Shown piece after piece: positions 8,874-16,265 of a stretch of DNA of 64,000 bases. Where the stretch lies: NCBI RefSeq assembly GCF_050433505.1, contig NZ_JBNPXC010000002.1, positions 496,001 through 560,000 on the forward strand, read 5' to 3'. Below the pieces are notes generated by a model, which searched no databases, had not been told where the DNA came from, and saw only the letters and a list, made by a program, of their open reading frames with translations. The first letter of the stretch is position 1; every line of letters starts with the position of its first letter. The stretch comes from Methanobacterium_D oryzae (GTDB lineage Archaea; Methanobacteriota; Methanobacteria; Methanobacteriales; Methanobacteriaceae). A program made the translations under genes and the position numbers.

Positions 8874-9353
8874 ATGATAACCGTTGAAGAAGCTATGCAA
8901 ACAGATGTTATAAAATTTAAAGATGTAGACACAATAAGTTATGTTTCTAATGTTTTAAGGGAAAAAAAGATAAGTGGTGCTCCAATAGTTGATGAAGATA
9001 ATAAAGTAATGGGTATTGTTAGTGAAGGGGATATAATGCGACTTATTGAGGTTCACTCTCCTAATATCAACTTAATCTTACCAGCACCGCTGGATTTAAT
9101 TGAACTTCCTGTTAGAATGCGCCTTGAGCTTGATGAAATGGCTGAAGGGGTTGCAAAAGCCGCTTCAGTATTAATAGGAGAAATAATGACAAAAAAGGTA
9201 ATATCTATTGAAAAAGATGCTTCAATTTCTGATGCGGCAGAATTAATGGATTCTCATAAGATTAATAGGCTCCCAGTTGTAGATGAAAAGGCTAAATTAA
9301 TTGGCATAATAACAAGAGGAGATATAATAGGTGCTTTGGGGAAAAAGGAATGA
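8874..9353 (+). CDS. CBS-domain pair protein
   Basis: A 159-residue protein made of two CBS motifs (residues ~4-60 and ~100-155), each ending in the usual GIVSEGDI / GIITRGDI pattern. Such pairs bind adenine nucleotides or AdoMet and act as regulatory modules; there is no effector domain here. The ATG at 8874 follows GGAGTGA. Its end overlaps the start of the CfbC-like gene by 4 bases (ATGA), so it is translationally coupled and may regulate that ATPase. That role is inferred from position. Confidence 0.88.
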   Translation: MITVEEAMQTDVIKFKDVDTISYVSNVLREKKISGAPIVDEDNKVMGIVSEGDIMRLIEVHSPNINLILPAPLDLIELPVRMRLELDEMAEGVAKAASVLIGEIMTKKVISIEKDASISDAAELMDSHKINRLPVVDEKAKLIGIITRGDIIGALGKKE

Positions 9354-10141
9354 GTAAAAGAATAGCAATTTATGGAAAAGGAGGCATTGGAAAATCTACA
9401 ATTGTCTCCAATATTGCTGCAGCATATTCTGAAGATCATAATGTGCTTGTAATTGGATGTGACCCTAAAGCCGATACAACAAGGACACTTGTGGGAAAAA
9501 GAATACCTACAATTCTTGATATTATAAAAGAAAAAAAAGACGCATCTTATGAAGACATTATTTATCAAGGCTTCGGTGATGTGCTGTGCGTGGAAAGTGG
9601 AGGGCCTGAACCCGGTGTAGGTTGTGCAGGAAGGGGTGTTATTGTTGCAATGAAGCTTCTGGGCAAACTTGGAACATTTTCAGATGATTTAGATATTATT
9701 ATTTATGATGTTCTTGGTGATGTGGTTTGCGGCGGATTTGCAGTTCCACTCCGGGAAGATTTCGCTGACGAAGTATATATTGTAACTTCAGGTGAATATA
9801 TGGCCCTTTATGCAGCTAATAATATCTGTAAGGGTATTAAAAAACTTAAAGGTAATCTTGGGGGAATCATCTGTAACTGTAGAGGTATTGAAAATGAAAT
9901 CAATATTGTAAGTGACTTTGCAGATAGAGTTGGTAGCAAGGTTATAGGAGTGATCCCTCGAAGTGAAATGGTTCAAAAAAGCGAAATTGATGCAAAAACT
10001 GTTATTGAAAAATTTGGAGAAACTGAACAAGCTCAACTCTATAAAAAACTGGCAAAATCAATATATTCAAATGAAGATTTCGTAATTCCAAATCCTTTGG
10101 GTATAGATGAGTTTGATGAATTTTTCAGGAAATTTCAATAA
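9350..10141 (+). CDS. cfbC: Group IV NifH-like ATPase, probable CfbC (F430 biosynthesis)
   Basis: A 263-residue nitrogenase iron-protein homologue. The P-loop GKGGIGKST (residues 9-17), the Switch I region GCDPKADTT, and both [4Fe-4S] cysteines, Cys92 (GVGCAGRG) and Cys127 (GDVVCGGF), are intact. There is no nifD/nifK nearby. In methanogens the non-nitrogenase members of this length serve as CfbC, the reductase that passes electrons to CfbD to reduce Ni-sirohydrochlorin a,c-diamide during coenzyme F430 synthesis in the cytoplasm. I choose this over NifH on length and context, but a paralogue of other function cannot be excluded. The overlapping upstream CBS gene suggests regulation by adenylates. 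Confidence 0.75.
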   Translation: MSKRIAIYGKGGIGKSTIVSNIAAAYSEDHNVLVIGCDPKADTTRTLVGKRIPTILDIIKEKKDASYEDIIYQGFGDVLCVESGGPEPGVGCAGRGVIVAMKLLGKLGTFSDDLDIIIYDVLGDVVCGGFAVPLREDFADEVYIVTSGEYMALYAANNICKGIKKLKGNLGGIICNCRGIENEINIVSDFADRVGSKVIGVIPRSEMVQKSEIDAKTVIEKFGETEQAQLYKKLAKSIYSNEDFVIPNPLGIDEFDEFFRKFQ

Positions 10142-10167
10142 TTCAATTAACTAAATAAAATATTTAA

Positions 10168-10668
10168 TTACTTTATTGTTTTTATAATGATATCTGTCGC
10201 TTTTTCTATTTCTTCTCTTGATTTTGTCTGATTGGTATCACTCCATCCTGTAAATGCCCAAGATATTATGTGGTAATATTTACCATTTTTTTGGAAAAAG
10301 TATTCATCCTCAATATCGCCATTCATGTTATTTATTGTCTTTAAAATGTTTACTTTTATTCCTTCTACTGTTTTATTGTCTTTTGCCACATAATAACTGC
10401 TATTATCAATATTTAAAGCAGCATTATATGATTTATCATATTTTTGTTTATTTTCTAATTCAATTATCCTAATACGCGGATCATGACTCATCCAGATTAC
10501 AGTGCCTTCTCCAGGCATTGGATGTAATTCCCATCCTTCAGGTATTTGAAAATTAACATAAGTACTTCCATATGTTTCTGAATCTCTTTTAGATGATGTA
10601 TTATCACTACAACAAAAAGTAGTGGATATTAACAAAATGGTTATTAAAATAATGGCTTCATTTTTCAT
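10168..10668 (-). CDS. Secreted PsbP-like lipoprotein
   Basis: A 166-residue protein with an N-terminal signal sequence ending in STTFCCS near residue 20, which resembles a lipobox-like cysteine anchor. The mature part has the fold seen in many small methanogen extracytoplasmic proteins: NFQIPEGW, then alternating beta strands and a C-terminal helix (REEIEKATDIIIKTIK), as in PsbP-related domains. It is convergent with cfbC (gap 26 bases). Function unknown; a membrane-anchored surface protein is the safe statement. Confidence 0.7.
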   Translation of the reverse strand: MKNEAIILITILLISTTFCCSDNTSSKRDSETYGSTYVNFQIPEGWELHPMPGEGTVIWMSHDPRIRIIELENKQKYDKSYNAALNIDNSSYYVAKDNKTVEGIKVNILKTINNMNGDIEDEYFFQKNGKYYHIISWAFTGWSDTNQTKSREEIEKATDIIIKTIK

Positions 10669-10997
10669 CTAAACCTTATTATAATATATTAATACAATTA
10701 TATATTATTTACGGAATGTTATCAATTTATACAGTCCTAAAAATTTTGAATTTTTCTATTTAATCATAAAATTTTAATGGAATAATTTAATACATTGCTA
10801 TTCATTTTTTATTAAAACCAAAATTTATAAATAATTGTTTCAAGTTAAAGGCTAAAAAAGTAAGTTATTTAATGTTTATGTATCTATTAAATGGCTTAAA
10901 ATTTTATTTAAGCATATTTTAAATTATCATTTTTGTTTAATGATTCTAAAGCAGGCGGTTTGAAATAATAATAAAGAATTAGAGGAGTGATTTTCAA
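10669..10997. other. AT-rich intergenic region
   Basis: About 330 bases between divergent genes. No ORF with a ribosome site is seen on either strand. It contains TTAAATGGCTT at 10887-10897, a motif that recurs in the glycan locus, and the AGGAGTGA site of the next gene at 10983-10990. Confidence 0.45.
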
Positions 10998-11207
10998 TTG
11001 ATACGAACATGGATTTTATCAGCCATACATTGGCTATTTGGAGGAATTTTTTTATTAATGGGGCTATTTGGACTTTTAAAAATGAATTTTTCTGAATACG
11101 CAGTATATTCATGGGTTGAATTAGTTTTAGGAATAACTATAATAGTATTAGGTTTTCTATTTGCAAAAAATATCTTAAAACCTTCAAGAGGCAATTCATT
11201 GACATAA
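10998..11207 (+). CDS. Small membrane protein with two helices
   Basis: A 69-residue hydrophobic protein with two predicted transmembrane segments (residues ~4-28 and ~38-58) joined by a short loop and ending in a polar tail (NILKPSRGNSLT). The TTG start lies 7 nt behind AGGAGTGAT. I do not recognise the family. It converges on the DUF123 gene. Confidence 0.6.
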   Translation: MIRTWILSAIHWLFGGIFLLMGLFGLLKMNFSEYAVYSWVELVLGITIIVLGFLFAKNILKPSRGNSLT

Positions 11208-11224
11208 TTAAAAACCATATCTAT

Positions 11225-11647
11225 TTAATTTATGTAGTATTCTGCATTTAATCTAAATTTTTTAAATGCATTTAGACAATTTCTTTCTGCATATTCATAT
11301 TTTTCAAAATAAAAAAGATGTGAATCACATTTACAATCTGAGCAACCAAAACGGTTAATAATTAGTCCTGATGTCGCAATTTCTCTTGCAATTTCACATT
11401 CCCATTTTTCACTGCTTTTTTCAAATATGACTTTTTTTACTATAGAATTTGGTGAAGCTAAAAGATAATCAATGTGCCAGAAAAGTTTTTTTTCATCTCT
11501 TAAATGTCTTTTAATTCTTCCTTCAAGCGAATTTAATGCAGAACCAATATAGACATAATATCCCTTTTTGAAGTCTATTTCTCCAAGTTTTCCTATTTTA
11601 ATTGTTTCATTATCTTTTAATTTAATAAGTAGACAGTATGAAGCCAT
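11225..11647 (-). CDS. DUF123 / GIY-YIG-like nuclease-domain protein
   Basis: A 140-residue protein matching the DUF123 branch of the GIY-YIG superfamily, which in some archaea is fused to endonuclease III. The GYYVYIGSALNSLEGRIKRHL stretch at residues ~29-49 corresponds to the GIY-YIG core and conserved Arg, followed by FWHIDYLL and a Cys/His-rich part (CEIAREIA, FGCSDCKCDSHLFYF). It stands alone here. A DNA-processing role is suggested by the fold only. Confidence 0.85.
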   Translation of the reverse strand: MASYCLLIKLKDNETIKIGKLGEIDFKKGYYVYIGSALNSLEGRIKRHLRDEKKLFWHIDYLLASPNSIVKKVIFEKSSEKWECEIAREIATSGLIINRFGCSDCKCDSHLFYFEKYEYAERNCLNAFKKFRLNAEYYIN

Positions 11648-11727
11648 TAACTCACCGAAAAAAAATCATTTATATTAAATATGCTTAAAAAATTAAATAT
11701 TCAGATTGATTTATATTTTAACAATTT

Positions 11728-12132
11728 TTAAAGCCGTATATTATCAAGGTCGTTAATGTAATTTTTTGCATTTTCTATCTGTTCGAGATAATCATCAATT
11801 ATATCTAAAAGATGGTTATAAGGACCTGCTTCTTTATTACATTTTGTATTCATGGACATTCTTTTAGTTGAAATTTTAGTTCGTCTAAGTCCAAAAAGTG
11901 ATGATTTGTGTGCATAACCAGAATTTAAATGTTTCAATTTAATTGTTCTTATATCTCCAGAAACAAAATTTCTAATTTCAAGTAAAGTTTCTTCTAATCT
12001 TAATAGTTGAACTAAAGTAGTTTTAGCTTCAAAAAGTGTAGAAGTTTTTAATTCAAAATTTTCTATATCCAATTCGCGGATCATTTTTTGGTACTCTTTA
12101 GGGCTTAAAATTGTCCTTTCAACTACAGACAT
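11728..12132 (-). CDS. Hypothetical helical protein, probably leaderless
   Basis: A 134-residue, mostly helical soluble protein (SPKEYQKMIRELDIENFELK, then a basic middle region and a C-terminal helix DIIDDYLEQIENAKNYINDL). I recognise no domain. The ATG at 12132 has no Shine-Dalgarno site, but a TATA box is centred 26 bases upstream, so the transcript probably begins at the ATG. An upstream in-frame start at 12183 would lie beyond both TATA boxes and is unlikely. Confidence 0.6.
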   Translation of the reverse strand: MSVVERTILSPKEYQKMIRELDIENFELKTSTLFEAKTTLVQLLRLEETLLEIRNFVSGDIRTIKLKHLNSGYAHKSSLFGLRRTKISTKRMSMNTKCNKEAGPYNHLLDIIDDYLEQIENAKNYINDLDNIRL

Positions 12133-12152
12133 ATTGAAGTATTGGAATAAAC

Positions 12153-12179
12153 TAGTATAAATACAATTAGTATAAATAA
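12153..12179 (-). promoter_or_regulatory. Two tandem TATA boxes
   Basis: TAGTATAAATA occurs at 12153-12163 and again at 12168-12178, 15 bases apart; on the minus strand each reads TATTTATACTA. The proximal copy is 26 bases from the ATG at 12132, the spacing expected for a leaderless start; the distal copy would give a leader of about 15 bases. Confidence 0.6.
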
Positions 12180-12274
12180 CCACTTTAAAAACTAATTCAA
12201 TAACTTAAACAGAAAAAAATTGATATCATATAATTTAAAAAGAATATTAATTTTAAATTATAAATATTAGATGA

Positions 12275-12889
12275 TTATTTTTCATTAAAACAAGGAATAC
12301 ATAGATTTTTCCCGTTTTTGAGCTTAATTCTATGTTCTGATACCATTTCACCGCAATTTTGACACTTTATGGATTTAAATATACTGGCTTTATCAGGTAT
12401 TTTTTCTTTAATATGTTCAATATTAAATATTTCATCATCTGGAAGATTAATAATTGCTTCAGAAATGATATTAAGACGTTTCCCTAATTCAACTTTCTCT
12501 TCTTCGCTTGATTCTCCTGCTTTAACTTTTTGTCGAAGTTTACTTAATTCTGGATCAATATTAGCAACATTAAAAGTATTTTTCAAAGAAACACGTACAG
12601 CATCTTCAGTTTCACGGTTAATAAAAGTGTATGCTTGTTTACCATAATCATAGAATATTAAATTCCCTTTACCAAATGTACATCCAGTTACTACTTGTAT
12701 TGCATCAACTGCACATGTATCATTTTCTGTTATGCAGACAAGTTCTTCATCAACAGCTTTTTTAGATGATAGTTCTTTAATTGCTATTTCTGCAGCTTTA
12801 TATCCCATGGCTGAGCCGGGGCAGACATGCCCATGAAACTCAGTAACATCAGAATAAGGTTTAATATTTAATTCACTATTTTCAGACAT
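12275..12889 (-). CDS. fmdE: FmdE-family protein with C-terminal zinc finger
   Basis: A 204-residue protein of the formylmethanofuran dehydrogenase subunit E family. The N-terminal domain has the family hallmarks: FHGHVCPGSAMGYKAAEIA near residue 18 and CAVDAIQVVTGCTFGKGNL near residue 58, with His/Cys metal ligands. A C-terminal CxxC...CxxC finger (residues ~176-201) is fused, a common arrangement in Methanobacteriales. The ATG follows GTGATC closely. FmdE is named for co-occurrence with Fmd but is not a proven catalytic subunit; here it stands apart from fmd/fwd genes, so its role is uncertain. Confidence 0.85.
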   Translation of the reverse strand: MSENSELNIKPYSDVTEFHGHVCPGSAMGYKAAEIAIKELSSKKAVDEELVCITENDTCAVDAIQVVTGCTFGKGNLIFYDYGKQAYTFINRETEDAVRVSLKNTFNVANIDPELSKLRQKVKAGESSEEEKVELGKRLNIISEAIINLPDDEIFNIEHIKEKIPDKASIFKSIKCQNCGEMVSEHRIKLKNGKNLCIPCFNEK

Positions 12890-12991
12890 AAGATCACATT
12901 ATTTGTATTTAATGAATATATCCTAATAAAAATTCAATTTTTTATTTAATTATAAACTACTATACATTTAAATGTAATATGGAGATATTAT

Positions 12992-13405
12992 ATGGAATAT
13001 ATTTTTCACGCTAAAGGACATCCTAATGTTACATCTACACATAAATCAACATTTGAAGTAACAATGGATAAAGAAATTGGAATAACAGCAGATTGTATTA
13101 TAGGAGTTTCATCCAATACTAAACTTGATGATTTCCCTCCTGAAATTCTTAATGCTATTAAAAACGAAAGTACAATTATAGAAGTTCATCTTGAAACTGA
13201 AAACGCAAATGATAAGATAGTAGGATATGGACACCCCGAATTAACATTGGATCATCCAACGGATATGGTCTGCAGAAAAAGTGAGTATAAATGCAGTAGG
13301 ACTCTAATGATTAAGTCAGATAAAGCTGCAATTGATCTTAAAAGAGAACTCATAGAGGAGTTAAAGGTAGGAAAAGATTTGACAGTAAAAATAATTGTTA
13401 AATAA
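12992..13405 (+). CDS. DUF371 family protein
   Basis: A 137-residue protein matching DUF371, an archaeal family of unknown function. The N-terminal AKGHPNVTSTHKSTFEVT and the GITADCIIGVSS segment are its conserved core, and a second GHPELTLDHPTDMVCRKS block follows near residue 80. The ATG sits 7 nt behind GGAG. It is divergent from fmdE, sharing a 102-base AT-rich promoter region. No activity is known to me. Confidence 0.85.
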   Translation: MEYIFHAKGHPNVTSTHKSTFEVTMDKEIGITADCIIGVSSNTKLDDFPPEILNAIKNESTIIEVHLETENANDKIVGYGHPELTLDHPTDMVCRKSEYKCSRTLMIKSDKAAIDLKRELIEELKVGKDLTVKIIVK

Positions 13406-13511
13406 TTACAGATCTATGATCTTGTAAATTTTATAATGAATTTAAAAATTTAGGTAACTCATTAAGGCACTTTGGCAACATTATTGACTAAGAAAATTAA
13501 TTGGTGATAAT

Positions 13512-13823
13512 TTGGATTCTGTTTACGAAAAGGTAAAGTTATTTATTGAAGACAATGGCGATCATTACTACCTTTGTGAAATCGAAGATATACTTGATAT
13601 AGATGAAGAAACGCTTCTTGAAATATTAAGAGAACTTAAAAAAGATAATATAGTTACTGAAGATCATTATTTTGAAACAGGCTGTTTAAACAATAAGATT
13701 TGTGCTGATTGTTTTGAACCGATGGAGCATGAGGATACAAAGCTAGAAGAAACTCCTGAAGGGAATATTCAGTATAAATACATTTACAGATGTCATAAGT
13801 GTTTTAAAAAAGAATATTATTAA
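13512..13823 (+). CDS. Winged-helix-like protein with zinc ribbon
   Basis: A 103-residue protein. The first ~50 residues look like a winged helix-turn-helix (LCEIEDILDIDEETLLEILRELKKDNIVTED). The C-terminal half has CADC (residues ~61-64) and CHKC (~95-98), four cysteines able to hold one zinc. This is a plausible small DNA- or RNA-binding protein; I do not recognise a named family. The TTG start follows GGTGAT by 3 nt, the common local spacing. Confidence 0.65.
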   Translation: MDSVYEKVKLFIEDNGDHYYLCEIEDILDIDEETLLEILRELKKDNIVTEDHYFETGCLNNKICADCFEPMEHEDTKLEETPEGNIQYKYIYRCHKCFKKEYY

Positions 13824-13953
13824 AGAATATTAGAATAAATTAGTTTTGATCAATTTAATGTTTAAAATTAAAAGTTATGATTTTTTGGTAAAAATAAGTG
13901 ATAAGTATTTAGAAATTATGGAAAGCAAATTTTTCCATAATTTTATAGGGGGG

Positions 13954-13983
13954 ATGCTCTCGAAAACGAAGTTTTCGAGGCAT
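13954..13983. repeat. Bulged perfect hairpin of the local hairpin family
   Basis: ATGC, a one-base bulge, then CTCGAAAAC, loop GAA, GTTTTCGAG and GCAT: 13 base pairs with a single bulge. It lies between the zinc-ribbon gene and the tRNA gene, 22 bases from the tRNA 3' end. It resembles hairpins at 17485-17510 and 27044-27064 in having a 3-base loop closed by C-G with an A-run and a T-run in the arms. It could stop transcription from the left or belong to a small repeated element. Confidence 0.6.
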
Positions 13984-14002
13984 GTAAAAATTAAAGATTT
14001 TT

Positions 14003-14090
<88 letters not shown>

Positions 14091-14230
14091 AATTCAAATG
14101 TTGAGTTAACATGAGAACATACCATAGTTTTTCTGTTTACATATTTAAATGTTTCCATTTTTTAATTTAAATGAGCCAAAATACATTAAATAATAAAAAA
14201 TCTTATAAAATAAATAAAGGAAGTTTTAAA

Positions 14231-14359
14231 TTACTCTTCTTTCTTCATAGGTCTTTCACAACAAACAATTGCACAATCTTCGCAACCACATTCTTCTTCC
14301 ACGACAACAACCATTCCACATTCTTCACATTTATATCTTTCACCTTTTTTGGATGCCAT
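14231..14359 (-). CDS. 42-residue cysteine-rich desulforedoxin-like protein
   Basis: A short gene of 43 codons with a very good ribosome site (AGGTGAT, 3 nt, ATG). The product begins KKGERYKCEECGMVVVV and has cysteines at 11, 14, 24, 26, 29, 33 and 34, including CEEC and CGCEDC/VCC groups. The YKCEECG start and the CC before the C-terminal PM resemble the desulforedoxin/desulfoferrodoxin N-terminal iron site. A rubredoxin-type Fe(Cys)4 centre and a redox or oxygen-defence role are likely but not shown. It is divergent from the DUF167 gene. Confidence 0.8.
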   Translation of the reverse strand: MASKKGERYKCEECGMVVVVEEECGCEDCAIVCCERPMKKEE

Positions 14360-14468
14360 TTTATCACCTGTAATTATTTATAAACTAAATGTATTACATG
14401 TTCTATGTTTTAAATTATAAATTAAGTTAATGGTAAATAGAATTAAGAACTATAACTGGTATTATTCT

Positions 14469-14756
14469 ATGAAAGCTATAAAAGAAGTTCAGGATGGAAT
14501 ATTGGTGGATATTGAAGTTTCTCCGAAATCAAAGATTTTTAAAATTACTGGATATAATGAATGGAGAGAAAGAATTGAAATTAGATTAAAATCACCGCCA
14601 CTTAAAGGTAAGGCCAATAAAGAAATAGTAAATGAATTCTCGAAACTAACAAAATCAGATGTAGAAATCATTTCTGGACTTAAAAGCCATCATAAAACTC
14701 TAAAAATCAATAATATATCGAAATCCATGTTTTTAGATATTATAGGTATAAGTTAA
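14469..14756 (+). CDS. DUF167 (YggU-type) family protein
   Basis: A 95-residue member of DUF167, small alpha/beta proteins of unknown function found in all domains. The family core is present: VSPKSK near residue 20, IEIRLKSPPLKGKANKEIVNEF and a C-terminal GLKSHHKTLKI. I use the ATG at 14469, where the homologous region begins; the ATG at 14430 would add 13 residues that look unrelated. Neither has a strong ribosome site. Confidence 0.85.
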   Translation: MKAIKEVQDGILVDIEVSPKSKIFKITGYNEWRERIEIRLKSPPLKGKANKEIVNEFSKLTKSDVEIISGLKSHHKTLKINNISKSMFLDIIGIS

Positions 14757-14807
14757 TGAAGATAACTGATAAAATGTTTATAGCTTTTAAAGACATATTA
14801 TATTTCT

Positions 14808-15032
14808 ATGAATATTGAAGAAAATAATGTAAAAGAAAACATTAATTTATTACTTAAAAAATTTAAAAGTATAGCTGAAATAACTTATAGTTACGGTAGA
14901 TATGATATAATTGTGTACAATTATGATGAAATAGAAGAAATATCTAAATTTATTGAAGAAAAAACAGATATTGAATCATGGACAGTTCTAAAAACAAGAA
15001 TAAATCCTGATATTGACACAATTTTATACTAA
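14808..15032 (+). CDS. Small hypothetical protein, Lrp/AsnC ligand-domain-like
   Basis: A 74-residue protein with a beta-alpha-beta pattern (IAEITYSYGRYDIIVYNYDEIEEISKFIEEKTDIESWTVLKTR split over residues ~22-65) that resembles the stand-alone effector domain of Lrp/AsnC regulators, without the DNA-binding half. The similarity is by pattern only. There is no ribosome site; a TATA-like TTTATA about 30 bases upstream suggests a leaderless mRNA. Confidence 0.6.
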   Translation: MNIEENNVKENINLLLKKFKSIAEITYSYGRYDIIVYNYDEIEEISKFIEEKTDIESWTVLKTRINPDIDTILY

Positions 15033-15274
15033 TTTCTTATGTCATATAATGTAAATATGAATTAAAAGAATAATTATTTTAAAAATTCGTTGCTTATTTA
15101 AAAATTAAATAATAAGATATTTTTAAAATTACTATTTGGTTATTTAGAGAAAATTATTATTATGATTAAAGCCAATTATTTGGATATAATAAAAAAGATT
15201 TATAATTCCTACAGAATAATAGGTATAAAATTATTAAAAATTTATATAATTAAGTGAAATAAGGTGAAAAAAAT

Positions 15275-16120
15275 ATGAAAGCAGTTATACCTGCAGCGGG
15301 ACTTGGTACAAGATTTTTACCTGCCACAAAAGCGCAACCAAAGGAAATGCTCCCTGTTTTTAATAAACCAACAATACAATATGTAGTTGAAGAAGCTGTT
15401 TCTTCTGGAATTGATGATATTTTAATAATAACAGGAAAAGGTAAAAGATCAATAGAAGATCATTTTGATAGATCTTTTGAATTGGAGTATTCTCTTCAAA
15501 ATTCTGGTAAAACTGATTACCTCAAAGAAATAGAATCAATATCGGAAATGGCAGATATTTATTATGTAAGACAAAAAAAACAGAAAGGTTTAGGCGATGC
15601 TATTTCATGCGCTCAAAAACATATTGATGGTGAACCATTTGCAGTTTTACTTGGAGATACTATAGCTCAATCAGAGATTCCTTGTACAAAGCAACTTATG
15701 AATGTCTATGATAAATATGGTTCTACTGTTATTGCTATTGAAGAAGTTCCTGATGAAAGAGTGGAAAGATATGGGATAGTTAAGGGAACTAAAATTGATG
15801 ATTATCTTTTTAAAATAGATGATTTAGTAGAAAAGCCAAAATTAGAAGAAGCACCTTCAAATTTGGGAATTATTGGCAGATATATTTTAACTCCTGAAAT
15901 ATTTGACTATATTAATGAAATTCCTCCAGGTGTTGGTGGAGAAATTCAACTTACTGATGCTTTAAGGCTTTTTGATGAAAGTTATGGCTGTATATTTAAT
16001 GGGAAAATCCATGATATTGGAAATACTGTGGATTGGCTTAAAAGTTCTATTGAAATTGCATTAGAACACGAAGAAGTCAAAGAAGAATTAAGGGAATATT
16101 TACTAAAAATTCTTAAATAA
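15275..16120 (+). CDS. galU: UTP-glucose-1-phosphate uridylyltransferase
   Basis: Makes UDP-glucose from UTP and glucose 1-phosphate in the cytoplasm. The 281-residue protein has the nucleotide-binding signature AAGLGTRFLPATKAQPKEMLP at residues ~7-27, the LGDT motif near 126, VEKP near 188 and the GGEIQLTDAL segment near 222, all typical of GalU. The ATG lies behind AAGGTGA. It opens the plus-strand part of the glycan locus and would supply UDP-sugar donors for the neighbouring glycosyltransferases. Confidence 0.95.
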   Translation: MKAVIPAAGLGTRFLPATKAQPKEMLPVFNKPTIQYVVEEAVSSGIDDILIITGKGKRSIEDHFDRSFELEYSLQNSGKTDYLKEIESISEMADIYYVRQKKQKGLGDAISCAQKHIDGEPFAVLLGDTIAQSEIPCTKQLMNVYDKYGSTVIAIEEVPDERVERYGIVKGTKIDDYLFKIDDLVEKPKLEEAPSNLGIIGRYILTPEIFDYINEIPPGVGGEIQLTDALRLFDESYGCIFNGKIHDIGNTVDWLKSSIEIALEHEEVKEELREYLLKILK

Positions 16121-16265
16121 CTCAATATACTTAATTTTTAAATTAATTATCTCTTTTTTTATTGATTATAGGTAATTATATAAGCGATATATTATCAATA
16201 TTGAACAGTATAACGAGCTATTTTAGAGTGAAGATTACACATTAAAATGATAAATAAGTGATTTT

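Noticed and set aside
9350..10141. Nitrogenase NifH with nitrogen-fixation cluster
   Set aside because: No nifD, nifK, nifE or glnB genes adjacent; the overlapping partner is a CBS protein, and the length and context fit the CfbC group.
10254..10472. Plus-strand ORF inside the PsbP-like gene
   Set aside because: Shadow frame of the minus-strand gene; Leu/Tyr-rich and without a start site.
14171..14383. Plus-strand ORF of 70 codons
   Set aside because: It is the antisense shadow of the 42-residue Cys-rich gene, which has a strong ribosome site; the plus ORF has Phe/Thr-rich shadow composition and no site.
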